DNA of 64,000 bases from positions 558,001 to 622,000 of the forward strand of contig FMBT01000295.1 in assembly GCA_900095095.1 (NCBI GenBank). Reading direction: 5' to 3'. Position 1 is the first letter of the stretch, and every line of letters starts with the position of its first letter. Made by a program: the position numbers and the translations under genes. Below are positions 1 through 9,644 of this stretch, in pieces. The DNA comes from Fragilariopsis cylindrus CCMP1102 (lineage: Eukaryota > Bacillariophyta > Bacillariophyceae > Bacillariales > Bacillariaceae). The notes below the pieces were generated by a model that worked only from the letters and a program-made list of their open reading frames with translations, was not told the origin of the DNA and ran no database searches.

Positions 1-1244
1 TTGTTGGCTGTGATCTCGGGATAAAAAGTTCCTACTTTTTTTTCGGGAGTCCAGTTTATCCCCCATAGTTTACGATTATTAGATGCACAATAGAACTTAC
101 GGAAAAACGTATGGGATTCTCCAGGACTAATTTTTGCAGCAACATCATTATAACGTACATCCGTACCATGTCGTCGGGGTGTGCGCTCAATGATCATATA
201 AATTACTTGCCTACAAAATCTTCCACGATACGTCCAAACATAGGCATCCTCGGTGCTATCTTTGGGGACCGAAAAAGTAAGTTTAACGTAGATGTCTTCG
301 GCAGTAGTAAAGATAGTACAAGGATTCTTATACACATTACAAAACTGAACATCAACAGTTGGGTCCTTTCTAGACGAATTATCAAGCAAATCTGGATTTT
401 CCGATTTTATATGTCGATAAAGTTGATGCAGTACTTCTTCTTCATCATTCACCTCCTTTGTGGTCACTACTGTTGCGTTCCTAGTCGTGACAGTAACAGG
501 AGGCGATAAATAATCTTCGACACCTTCTCGTCGTTCCACAGGATCATCCTGATATCGTTCCTCGACGGGGATGTCATATTTCATATGAGCTTTCAACTGA
601 TCTAATGAAAGTTTCGATGTCTTACAATTTTTGACAACAATGATGCCATTATCGAATGTAATATCATTGCATTCTAGATTGAGTGGAGGGTTCCATCCAT
701 TCAAACTATTCATTCCCAAAATACGTGGCATCGCGTCTTCACTGCTGTGACTCTGATTTTGTCGATGCATGGAATATCCTGCCTCCTCGTATAGTGGACT
801 ATCACGTTCCTGATTGAATCCAGGATCGTCCCTACGTTCAGTATGATGCTTTAGATGAACGAGTACGTGCTCAAATGTTTCTTGAAAAACGGTAGAATAT
901 GACAGTCCATCTAAATCATCGAGCGCTTCTTCCACATTTTTGAAACGTTGCTTATTAAAGTAATTGCTGCTAGCATATACTAGATCTCTATTAAATTTAA
1001 TCCCTTTTCTATCTGCAAAAGCGTATGTGTCGCCACCGACGTAACCCAAACGTATTTTTCCAGACAAATTCAAGAATATTTTTCGATGGTTAGTACTAGT
1101 ACCATTGTTATTAGCCTTTGCTGCATTACTGTCAGAAAGATAACCGTTCTCAATTTTCTTTTTCACCTCCATCAACGCGTCATAGAATATCTCGTAATCC
1201 TCATCAAAAACGTCAATAGTATCCCAAATAGTTGCTGAAGACAT
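1..1244 (-). CDS. Unknown protein, C-terminus cut by window edge
   Basis: A minus-strand frame starts with ATG at 1242-1244 and remains open for 414 codons to the left edge, so the C-terminus lies outside the window. I do not recognise the family. The N-terminus is acidic (MSSATIWDTIDVFDEDYE), the middle contains a His/Arg-rich patch, and the last visible 60 residues are basic and aromatic, including RKFYCASNNRKLWG. No signal peptide or membrane segment is visible. A frame of this length in AT-rich DNA, with the antisense frames much shorter, makes a real gene likely. It is divergent from the gene at 2020, sharing a 775-base upstream region. Confidence 0.72.
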   Translation of the reverse strand, partial: MSSATIWDTIDVFDEDYEIFYDALMEVKKKIENGYLSDSNAAKANNNGTSTNHRKIFLNLSGKIRLGYVGGDTYAFADRKGIKFNRDLVYASSNYFNKQRFKNVEEALDDLDGLSYSTVFQETFEHVLVHLKHHTERRDDPGFNQERDSPLYEEAGYSMHRQNQSHSSEDAMPRILGMNSLNGWNPPLNLECNDITFDNGIIVVKNCKTSKLSLDQLKAHMKYDIPVEERYQDDPVERREGVEDYLSPPVTVTTRNATVVTTKEVNDEEEVLHQLYRHIKSENPDLLDNSSRKDPTVDVQFCNVYKNPCTIFTTAEDIYVKLTFSVPKDSTEDAYVWTYRGRFCRQVIYMIIERTPRRHGTDVRYNDVAAKISPGESHTFFRKFYCASNNRKLWGINWTPEKKVGTFYPEITAN

Positions 1245-2019
1245 TATTTTAATCGAATCGAATCATCAACAACGCTATTCTATTTTGTAAAGTTGTTGTT
1301 GAAACTACTTATTGTAACAAATGGTAGCAGTAATAGTCCTGTATCATAATTAAATACGATTGATTTTTTGATTCATAGTGTAGGGATACAAAAATGATAG
1401 CAACAGATTCGTAGTTTGTGTTCGAATAGCATAATAAGCAAGAATTCAATTTGTTGATCGAAAGGACGTGGCGGTGTTATACATGTTCGTTTTTCAATAT
1501 CTTCTCTTTTCTCTGGTACAAATTAAAACTCCTAATTATTGTGAGAGGAATTTAATCTGCTGACATCGTTCATTCACAACAATCGAATAGACAAGAAGGG
1601 ACTGAATTCAGTCCAAATAAATGATAAGCCGCATACCGGTACTCGGGGCATATTATGGAAAATCTAATTCTTACGACTAAACAATTAAGCAAAGCGCGAC
1701 CATTGCTTATGCTTAGTTTGTATAATTATGACCTACGATGTCGTTTGCATGATACCCGCGACCATACAATTTTTGAAGACATAACTACTTCCCGTAGTAG
1801 TAGTTGATGCTAGCGATTACCGTATCTCCTCAATCAATCATCTCTTTGAGATGGACGTGTTGCCATTATATATTGTGTCCCTCTACTAGTGCTCTCGCAC
1901 AACGAATTGAACAGCACGCCAGGACTTTTACAATTACCTAGTAGTATCAGAATTATCCATTTTAGATACGGTATCATACTACTACGGGTAATAATATAAT
2001 ACATTAGAAAGGCAATACG
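1245..2019. other. Divergent intergenic region
   Basis: No supported gene. It separates the minus-strand partial gene (start 1244) from the plus-strand gene at 2020 and must hold both promoters. AT-rich; no clear repeat or hairpin stands out. Confidence 0.6.
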
Positions 2020-2796
2020 ATGGGTTCCCCGACAAAAGGATCGGAAAATGGAAATGGAATAACAAAAACAATATTGTCGGTATCAAAATCAGAAAGGAGA
2101 GGATCAAGTTCAGGTGAATTTCGTGCTACTACGTCGACGACGACGACGATGAAGGAAAAAATCAGACCAAAGTTGGGAGATAATGTTCGTAGAGTAACTA
2201 CATTTAATACTAGTAACAGTACTCGTAAAGAATCATTCTTTGTACAAAAGGGTTCAACGGAATTAAAATGGCAACGTGCTAAGATGGTCGTTGGTGCATT
2301 AGAGGTTGAATCAGAACCATTTTTCCAACCAAAAGAAGATATGAAACCTTTATACAAGAAAGGTGAAAAAGAAGAATCAGCAAAAAGAAAATTTGAAGAT
2401 GCATTACAAGCATGGGAAGATTTGAAATTACGACAAAAATTTATTATGGCATGTGGCGATTTACCCGACACAGTATGTTGTTGTGGTTTGTCACAGGGTG
2501 ATAGTTCGTCAACAATTAAACAATACGTTACACTTTTAAACGATGGTTGGATCCGGTATGCAAATAAAAAATTAGTATCACGTGGATTTAAAATTGATGC
2601 ATTCCATTGGAATTGGCAAAATAATACTGGAAAGTCAGAAACGAATATTCTACTTATACGTTTTTTTGAACTGTCAACATACAAATTCCAACGTGCATCT
2701 GAGGAGGGTAGTTTAGATTTAGATGATATGCTATTAGATGCGGAAGATAAGGCTGCTGCTGCTGCTGGTGATAGTAACGACGATTCTTCTCATTAG
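2020..2796 (+). CDS. Unknown 258-aa protein, paralogue of 53490 gene
   Basis: Single-exon gene, ATG at 2020. Function unknown. Residues 1-75 are low-complexity, basic and Ser/Thr-rich; residues about 80-225 form a conserved domain also found in the minus-strand gene at 53490-53987. Shared landmarks in order are VVGALEV, W-x-DLKL-x-x-x-FI, a P-x-T-x-x-CCG cluster, IK-x-x-V-x-LLN-x-GW, a GFK segment, W-x-W-x-N-x-(S/T)GK-x-ET and LIRF. The C-terminus ends in an acidic and poly-Ala tail. No signal peptide or membrane helix, so probably soluble. The CCG cluster and Trp-rich core suggest a compact globular fold; a ligand or enzymatic role cannot be assigned. Confidence 0.85.
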   Translation: MGSPTKGSENGNGITKTILSVSKSERRGSSSGEFRATTSTTTTMKEKIRPKLGDNVRRVTTFNTSNSTRKESFFVQKGSTELKWQRAKMVVGALEVESEPFFQPKEDMKPLYKKGEKEESAKRKFEDALQAWEDLKLRQKFIMACGDLPDTVCCCGLSQGDSSSTIKQYVTLLNDGWIRYANKKLVSRGFKIDAFHWNWQNNTGKSETNILLIRFFELSTYKFQRASEEGSLDLDDMLLDAEDKAAAAAGDSNDDSSH

Positions 2797-3289
2797 TGGT
2801 GAAGAAGAAGACGACCCCAGTCCTGCAGAATGAGTAAAACAATGATAGCTATGATGATATTATGATGACGACGACTACGACGACGAGTGATGACGTCCAA
2901 AATGATAGTAACAAACACAGAAAACAAAAAGTGATAACGAGAACCCAACATTCCAAGGGTTAGCAGTAAAACAAATCAAATTTTAGCTATAATTCGACAT
3001 AGCAGAGGAAGGATTATGCTTAGTATTTCCTCTTTTCAACAACTTGAAAGCGTTGAATATTGTAGGGAAATTTTAGAAAAACACACGCACCTTTGTCACT
3101 CCAAAATTGTATCAATAAATTATTTACTAAAAAGAACCTTAGATATTTTATCTTGTGTACACACATTTAGTATTTGATGATGATAGTATGAATCTTTTCC
3201 GCTCTTACTACTTGAAGTAGCTAGACTACGTAATTTGTTTTGGTAAACGTAGCCTACAATTCACAGTAGATCTACAAGTTCTTCCATGT
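2797..3289. other. Convergent intergenic region
   Basis: Lies between the 3' ends of the 2020 gene (+) and the 3290 gene (-). GAC/GAT trinucleotide runs occur at about 2850-2895. No gene or element recognised. Confidence 0.6.
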
Positions 3290-4561
3290 TTACAATTTCG
3301 ATCTATGCTCATTATCGCGACCATTGCTGTCATTATCGCGATTATTATTATTTTCATTAGAAACTTGTAACACAACTTTACCTTGATTTGTTCCATGGAA
3401 TAATGATACTAATGCTGGATAGAAATTTTCAATACCGAAATGCACATCCTCCTTAAAGTGTTTAATTTTTCCATTTTGTATCCAACGTATTAAATTCTGT
3501 ATCGCATTTGGATATTCTTTTTGATAGTCAAAAACAACAAATCCTGTCATCGTTGCACGACTTACTAATAGATTCATATAATTTCTGGGTCCACTTGGTA
3601 CTATACTACCATTATTATTGTATTGTGATATAGCACCACAAAGTACAATCCTTGCACCACCGTTAGATGATAAATTACTTAATGCAGCTTCTAAAAAAGT
3701 TGATCCAACATTATCAAACACTATATCAATACCCCCTTCCTTCTTTGATGCATTTCGGATTGCGTATGAAAGTGATTTAGTAGTTTTATGTTTTTTGTAA
3801 TTAATTGCAATATCAACAATATAATTTTCTTCAAGCCATTTACATTTTGCATCAGTTCCAGCTGTTCCTATAACTTTCCGACATCCGACAACATGTTTTG
3901 CAATTTGTGCAACAATTGATCCAGTTGCACCAGCTGCACCTGATATTAATATTATATCTTGTGGTTTGGGATTTCCTTTATTAAATAAACCAAAATAGGC
4001 TGTTAATCCTGTCGTACCAAGAACACCTAAATAGGATGCATATGATGATAAATTTGTATTTGTATTTGTATTATTATTATTATTATTATTATTATTCTTA
4101 TTATTATCATTCGATGGTGGCAGTTTTTGTTGTAGCCGATTGTTATCATCAAGACGAGATATAAAGCGTATTTGATCTTTCCGAATAATTGAATAGGACT
4201 GTACACCAACAATTTCAGTACGGACAATTGCACCAACTGGAAATTTCATTGATCTAGATCGAATCACTTTTGATATAGTTGATGCTCTCATAATAGAACC
4301 TAATTTTACAGGTGGTAGATATGATTTTGCAGTTGATATCCATCCTCTCATAGCAGGATCGATCGATACAAATAAAGTTTTGAGAAGCAAAACATAATCA
4401 TTATCCTTGTTGTCGTCGTCGTCGTCGTCGTCGTCGTTGTTGTTGTCATCGTCGTTGGTTTCAATCAATCGAAAATCATTCGGTTGGGGTAAACCTTCTG
4501 GACGACGAACTAATACTATACGCTTGTTGCGGCGGGGGAGAGCAATGATAGTTTCACTCAT
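3290..4561 (-). CDS. NADP-dependent alkenal/prostaglandin reductase-like MDR enzyme
   Basis: Zinc-independent medium-chain dehydrogenase/reductase of the leukotriene B4 dehydrogenase / 2-alkenal reductase / CurA type, expected to reduce carbon-carbon double bonds of reactive alkenals and ketones using NADPH in the cytosol. The N-terminal domain shows LVRRPEGLPQPNDF and the family landmark VSIDPAMRGWI; the Rossmann loop is AGAAGATGSIVAQIAK, followed by VIGTAGTDAKCKWLEE and the later FDNVGS segment. Typical members are about 340-350 residues; this one is 423 because of an Asp/Asn run (about residues 36-55) before the DPAMRGW strand, an Asn/Thr run (about 148-170) before the YLGVLG segment, and a polar Asn/Arg tail. 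The start at 4561 fits the family N-terminus. The catalytic core looks intact. No plastid or mitochondrial leader. Confidence 0.9.
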   Translation of the reverse strand: MSETIIALPRRNKRIVLVRRPEGLPQPNDFRLIETNDDDNNNDDDDDDDDNKDNDYVLLLKTLFVSIDPAMRGWISTAKSYLPPVKLGSIMRASTISKVIRSRSMKFPVGAIVRTEIVGVQSYSIIRKDQIRFISRLDDNNRLQQKLPPSNDNNKNNNNNNNNNTNTNTNLSSYASYLGVLGTTGLTAYFGLFNKGNPKPQDIILISGAAGATGSIVAQIAKHVVGCRKVIGTAGTDAKCKWLEENYIVDIAINYKKHKTTKSLSYAIRNASKKEGGIDIVFDNVGSTFLEAALSNLSSNGGARIVLCGAISQYNNNGSIVPSGPRNYMNLLVSRATMTGFVVFDYQKEYPNAIQNLIRWIQNGKIKHFKEDVHFGIENFYPALVSLFHGTNQGKVVLQVSNENNNNRDNDSNGRDNEHRSKL

Positions 4562-5109
4562 GCTTGTATTTGTCTCTGCCTTTTCAACTGTACGACCTTG
4601 TTGTAGTTTTGTTACTTACATTCGTTGTTCTTTCATTTGGCGACACACGACACATCATCGTTAGAGACCAACGCGAGAGATTTTTTTGTTTTTTTTGAGA
4701 TTGAAAGGGAACTAATAATTAATAATTAGCTTTCTTCAGGAAAGAAAAAGATTTTCGAAGAAAATACGTGTCATTCTGATTTTGTACGCGACAGCGCGCG
4801 ACACATCGTGTCATTCTGATTCTGTACGCGACAGCGCGCGACACATCATCTGAAAGGTACGTCAGAATAAAGCCATATTATTATTCGTGAACATACAGTA
4901 CCGTTTCCTGCCGCCAACCTTACAAAAAAAAGCAAGAACCGCTTCCACCGGTATCATCATCGCTTCAACTTCTGGTACAAGTTCACACGAAATACAAAAT
5001 AACATATCGAAACATACATACTCGAAACATACATACTAGTAGTATTATCAACACTCATAACATCTATCTCTCCTCACTAATCAATCAATATCAGATCAGT
5101 TTATTTAAA
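4562..5109. other. Bidirectional promoter region with tandem repeat
   Basis: Shared upstream region of the divergent reductase (4561, -) and NicO gene (5110, +). Contains the 40-bp tandem duplication listed separately; otherwise AT-rich with poly-T and poly-A tracts. Confidence 0.6.
4767..4846. repeat. Two tandem copies of a 40-bp GC-rich unit
   Basis: Two adjacent 40-bp units beginning CGTGTCATTCTGATT at 4767 and 4807 differ at a single base (T/C). Each contains GCGACAGCGCGCGAC, unusually rich in CG for this window. The position in a bidirectional promoter makes a regulatory role possible but unproven. Confidence 0.9.
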
Positions 5110-6288
5110 ATGAAATACATAATATCATTCGTCGCTTTTACTATACTGCTACTGAGCCAGGAAACAAATTCTTTCTCTACGACAAGTACAAGCAGCGGTC
5201 TATTCCAGAGAACAAATAATCCTTCTACTACAACTACACGCAACAGACAACACACAGAACGACAACGAAGGCGAAATGAATTTCCTTTTGCCACTTCAAT
5301 TAGACCCACCTCTACAACTACATCACTTTCAGTTGCAACACCTGCTGTAGCTGCCGTTACAGGTGTCATAACAGGAGGTATTTTAGGCGGTGCTTTACAT
5401 GCAATTGCTGGTAAGTTTTTTTAAATTCGTTTCAGTGACAAAATGACGTACGGACAGACGGACCTCCACGTGCATAAATACGTACAAGAAGTGGGTTTTT
5501 TTGGTGTTTCGACGACATGAAAATTAAAATATTATCCATCTTCTTCTCATCGCATTCCTTTCTCTTCTTTCCCTTTGAATAATCCATCAATACTCTCTAT
5601 ATTATACGCACAACAACATCATCATTATTATTTCTTCCAAAATTAAAAATTAGGTCCTGATCATTTAGCCGCACTTTTACCTAGATGTTGTGGTCAACGA
5701 TGGTACAACGCTGGTCGGATTGGTATTCTGTGGGGGTTGGGTCATGGAACGTCTGTTACAATTTTAGGTATCTTGGGTTATGCATTGAAGTCACAACTTA
5801 CTAAAGCATCTGGTGCAAAAGTAATATTAACTGGAGCAGCCCATTTTATGGAGGTCGCTGTTGGTTTGTCATTAATTATTATAGGTATTATGGGCCTAAA
5901 AGAGGCAAGAGAATGGGGAGAAGAAATGGAAGAACTACCTACATATAGTTTATCATCTGCTGTTACACCGTCCGAAGGAAAAGCCAATAATGGTAATCGA
6001 GCAGTTATTTTTAATGGATTATTACATGGATTTTCATGGGATGGTGCTCCGTCTCTTGCTCCAGCCTTGGCAGTTGCGTCATGGGGTGGTAATTTAGCAT
6101 TTTTATCAGCCTACGCGGCTGGTACTATTGGTGTAATGGCAATCGCTACATCCTTAATCGGCGAAGGTACCCGACGAGCAGGTGAGGTTTTCAATCGACC
6201 GGATCTACCACAAAAATTGAGTTTCTTTACATCACTTCTTGCGATAACGATTGGAGTTGTCTGGTGTGGATTAGCACTGAAAGCGTAG
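5110..6288 (+). CDS. NicO-family nickel/cobalt transporter-like protein (2 exons)
   Basis: Exons 5110-5410 and 5654-6288, intron 5411-5653 (GTAAGT...TTAG, phase 1), 311 residues. Splicing restores the family signature HAIAG-PDHLAALLP followed by GILWGLGHG, which neither exon has alone. This is the metal-binding H-A-x-x-G-P-D-H of the NicO/RcnA-like 'high-affinity nickel-transport family' known in plant plastids and bacteria. Several membrane helices follow (around VILTGAAHFMEVAVGLSLIIIGIMGL, the segment LAFLSAYAAGTIGVMAIATSL, and the C-terminal LAITIGVVWCGLAL). The N-terminus MKYIISFVAFTILLLSQETNSF is a signal peptide with Phe after the likely cleavage site, then a Ser/Thr/Arg-rich stretch; this resembles a bipartite plastid leader, so a plastid envelope location is inferred. 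Metal specificity cannot be read from the sequence. Confidence 0.85.
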
Positions 6289-6766
6289 ATATAATACAGT
6301 AAGCAGTAATACCAAGATAACAATTTATTTTGTATAAAACGCAAATTTCTTTTAATATTGAAAGTAGATAACTTATGTTGCATCAAAGCGTAGCGGAGGA
6401 CGGCGGATAAGATTAGCTTCGATCCATTATTGTGTAGAACAGCGCAGGAAAAACCAGCATTGCGCTATCGGCAGTAGGGATAATGGGGTAGTAGGTTACG
6501 TTCCTACGTCGTGCTCAGTTACTATGAAATATGCTTTTGCTTACAGTACTATAGGTATTTCTTACAAGTTAATAAAGATTGATAGCTTTTAATAGGAGAC
6601 TACATGCATAGTTGTGTCTTGAGAGCATACAGGTAATGTTGATCTTTCCATGATTTAAACGGCTATGATAGTTGCGATTGAGATGAAAAAGTTGAGAGGA
6701 AAAAATGCTATTTTCTTTTTTCTTTCTGAAAGATATAAGATGTAATCGATCGTTTTATAATGGTCC
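6289..6766. other. Convergent intergenic region
   Basis: Between the 3' ends of the NicO gene and SRP72. No gene or distinctive repeat seen. Confidence 0.55.
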
Positions 6767-9055
6767 TCAACGTCTCCGTCTACCTTTGCCTCCACCACTC
6801 GATACTTTCATAGTGGCTGTCGATGGTGCACTAGAAACCGGAACTTTACCAGCTCTACGAGCCGCCGCGTCGAGTCCAAGTCGTTCGGCGTCCTTGTTAG
6901 ACCCACCCCCCTGAGCGGAACGATTATTCCCTTTGTTGCTTTTGTTTCTTCCCCTTCGAGAACGGCTACGTTCGTGTTTGGGAATCCATCGTTCGGGATC
7001 AGGTTTAGCGGGACGATCAGGATTATAATCTCCTTTCTTTTCTAATTCCTGCAGGTATTCCTCTCGTTTCCGGGCACGACGGCGAAGGATTTTTTCTCGT
7101 GATGGCTTATCGGCTTCGTCGTCGTTTTGATTCCCAGCTGCGTTGTTATTGGCTTCTAGCTTTTTGCTAATAGAAGTAGACCTAGTACTTGCAGCACTGC
7201 GTGGTAGGGATTTGTTCTCTAATGAACCACCATCGAGCAAAGGTGCGACCGGTTGTTTCATCGACGTGCTATTTTCTTCCTGTAGTAGAGTAGATTCCAA
7301 CGATTGCCACAAAGCCTGTGATGCTTCGTGTTGACCACTCATAGCCAAAGCTTGTACGTAACGCAATTGTGAGTCCACAGTCGACGAGTCCTTGGATAAC
7401 GATGACAAAGTACCTTCATAAAGTTTGCATGCGTCGTCGTATTGACCTTGTCCAAAAAGAATATCGGCTTCTTCGAAGGGACTTTTCGGTGAATTCTTTG
7501 TTTTATTCCCGACCTCATCTGAACTGTCAACAACGGTGGACTCCAGATCATCCATCGTTAGTTGCACAGCTGGACGGGATTGAATCGATTCCGGTAGAGA
7601 CTTCAACACCTTCAACATTTCTCGCTGCTGACGCTGTTGACCTTTCTTATTTTGCTGCTGCTCCAGAACGAAACGATGCAATTGCACGTGAGCAGTTGCG
7701 TGGTCAATTACTAAGGAGGGCGATGACGACGATGCTGCTTTTATACTGTCGAGACTTTCATCGAGTCTTGCGGAAGCATCTTTGTATTTAGATTGCGCTT
7801 GCTGTGCGTATGCCAAGATAACATCCGCTCGAGATTGCCACCAGAACATCGTCGGCGATGCCGACGATGACGCGTCGTTATTATTGTTGCTGCTACTAGC
7901 ACCTTTATTGTTATTGTTATTCTTTTTTTTCTTCTTTCCACCGGATGCAGCTGAAGATGACAAAGTTTTCTTCAACGATTGACACGAATCGTGACATTCA
8001 ACGTACTCTTCCGCTCTAAGTTGCAGTATAGCTCGATCGTACCAATACATCCGTACTTGTAACATATTCCATTTCGGATGCGGTTGAGGTGGTAATCGAC
8101 TAAGATTATCGTCCATCAAAGATTGGTTTACTTTAGCGACGGATTGTGAAACAGATAGTTGATTGTGCTTGGTACTGCTAATTTTTTTACTATTTGTTGC
8201 TAGCGCAACAGCAGCAGTAGCTACATCATAACGGACATCTTCTACGTCCTTGTACCAAAAGTGTTTACTCCATTGTAGATTGATTTGCTCCACCTGTCCA
8301 TTATCATTTTTTTGGTTTGCTGCTACCTCCAACCAATTTTCGGTCGCTACCGAAGGATCTGTTAGAAATTGAATAGATCCCAAATTTGTTGCCAAATCCG
8401 TGAACAGATCAACATCGTCATCATCTCGAGAAAGTATCATCTCCGCCTCATCCGTCCAAAATTTGTAGGTTGTGTCATCATTTTTTGACCCCAACTTCAC
8501 GGTAGGAGTACATGCCGAAGCAGCAATCACAGCTAGGGCGTTCGTTACTACTTCCATTTTTGATTCTACGTCATCATCATCAATGTCTGATAGTAAATCT
8601 TTGTATGCCACAAGAGCATCGTCAGTGCGATTCAATTGAAATTCGGACTGAGCATGTAAGTTCCTGTGCATTGATACATTATTATTGTTGTTGTCGTTAT
8701 CATCATTATCATCACCATTAATGGCAGCTGCTGATTGTTTTGACACAATCTCATATTCTTCAGTTCTATATTTTGCGTATAATACCAAATCGTTGCATCC
8801 TTCTCGTTTTGCTGTTGTTGACGTATCCCATTCCAATACCTTATCGTACCGATCTTGATGTATAAAAGCTTGCAATAAGATACGTTGCAGTGGTATAGTC
8901 AAATTCAAGTTCTCGATCGTCTTCTTTCGTTTCATTAAGGCAACGCATTGTTCGGTTACCTTTTGATACCGTCCATTATTCCACAATTCAACAATTTCCT
9001 CCAAGTATTTCAAGATTATATCACTCGGCTTATTATTGTCTGTTGTCGTCGTCAT
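6767..9055 (-). CDS. SRP72: Signal recognition particle subunit SRP72
   Basis: 762 residues, single exon, ATG at 9055. SRP72 partners SRP68 on the S domain of SRP RNA and supports co-translational ER targeting. The N-terminal two thirds reads as helical TPR-like repeats (WNNGRYQKVTEQC near residues 20-35; ADILFGQGQYDDACKLYEG near 525-545). The C-terminal basic region holds the family's RNA-binding signature: RKREEYLQELEKKGDYNPDR followed by KPDPERWIPKHERSR, then Arg/Lys/Gly-rich sequence. Low-complexity insertions (an Asp/Asn run, a Lys/Asn run near residue 375, Ser runs) lengthen it relative to the typical ~670 residues. A cytosolic ribonucleoprotein component. The membrane-side partner SRP receptor beta is encoded in the same window at 36779. 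Confidence 0.93.
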   Translation of the reverse strand: MTTTTDNNKPSDIILKYLEEIVELWNNGRYQKVTEQCVALMKRKKTIENLNLTIPLQRILLQAFIHQDRYDKVLEWDTSTTAKREGCNDLVLYAKYRTEEYEIVSKQSAAAINGDDNDDNDNNNNNVSMHRNLHAQSEFQLNRTDDALVAYKDLLSDIDDDDVESKMEVVTNALAVIAASACTPTVKLGSKNDDTTYKFWTDEAEMILSRDDDDVDLFTDLATNLGSIQFLTDPSVATENWLEVAANQKNDNGQVEQINLQWSKHFWYKDVEDVRYDVATAAVALATNSKKISSTKHNQLSVSQSVAKVNQSLMDDNLSRLPPQPHPKWNMLQVRMYWYDRAILQLRAEEYVECHDSCQSLKKTLSSSAASGGKKKKKNNNNNKGASSSNNNNDASSSASPTMFWWQSRADVILAYAQQAQSKYKDASARLDESLDSIKAASSSSPSLVIDHATAHVQLHRFVLEQQQNKKGQQRQQREMLKVLKSLPESIQSRPAVQLTMDDLESTVVDSSDEVGNKTKNSPKSPFEEADILFGQGQYDDACKLYEGTLSSLSKDSSTVDSQLRYVQALAMSGQHEASQALWQSLESTLLQEENSTSMKQPVAPLLDGGSLENKSLPRSAASTRSTSISKKLEANNNAAGNQNDDEADKPSREKILRRRARKREEYLQELEKKGDYNPDRPAKPDPERWIPKHERSRSRRGRNKSNKGNNRSAQGGGSNKDAERLGLDAAARRAGKVPVSSAPSTATMKVSSGGGKGRRRR

Positions 9056-9644
9056 GACGGTAATTTTTATTTACGCGTTTTATAAAATAATACTAATAAT
9101 GACCGACCGTACTGTTACAAGCAGTAGGAAAAGTATATATAACTCTCTATGACGGAACCCAAACTGCGACTACAGTGAATGTAGCAGAATGACAACACTA
9201 TGATACTTGTTGAAACGATGGTTCATATACTATGTCTACAGTGTACCGCTTAATGGAAGGGAGATTTATTGCTCTGTGTTTAATTTTTATACGGTAGTTA
9301 TTGCGTTGATGAAGAGAAATTTCTAAGAAAAGATTTCTTGTGGAGTACGGCTGACGCCTGGACGTCAGCCGTACGATTTTTTTTCTAATTTTAATGATTT
9401 TATCTTTTATCAGAATTCAACTAATATGCTTCTTAATTCATTTTATGGCATAGCAAGGTTAATACAATTTGTTGCTGCTGCAAGATATAACATTGAAAGC
9501 CAAGCAAATATATTTTCGCTGGTTATTTTTACTAGTATATTAAAGTCTATCAAAATTACTTATCGGTTTCCCTCTACTAGTATATTATTTTCCCTATCTA
9601 CTATATCCGATCAAAAATATAAAAATGTCTATTATTAAACCCAT
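9056..9644. other. Intergenic region with perfect hairpin
   Basis: Between the SRP72 start and the 3' end of the carrier fusion gene. Holds the 30-bp hairpin at 9345 listed separately; the rest is AT-rich without a supported gene. Confidence 0.6.
9345..9374. repeat. Perfect 12-bp inverted repeat, 6-nt loop
   Basis: GTACGGCTGACG, loop CCTGGA, CGTCAGCCGTAC. The arms are perfect and GC-rich in an AT-rich spacer. It is about 270 bases downstream of the carrier fusion stop codon and about 290 bases upstream of the SRP72 start, so it could act in a 3' UTR or as a palindromic binding site (it contains TGACG/CGTCA half-sites of the bZIP type). Confidence 0.9.

Noticed and set aside
2004-2684. 226-codon minus-strand frame
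   Set aside because: Antisense shadow of the 2020 gene, whose plus-strand product has a paralogue at 53490.
4767-4846. CRISPR-like repeat
   Set aside because: Two directly adjacent copies without spacers in a eukaryotic promoter; a simple tandem duplication.
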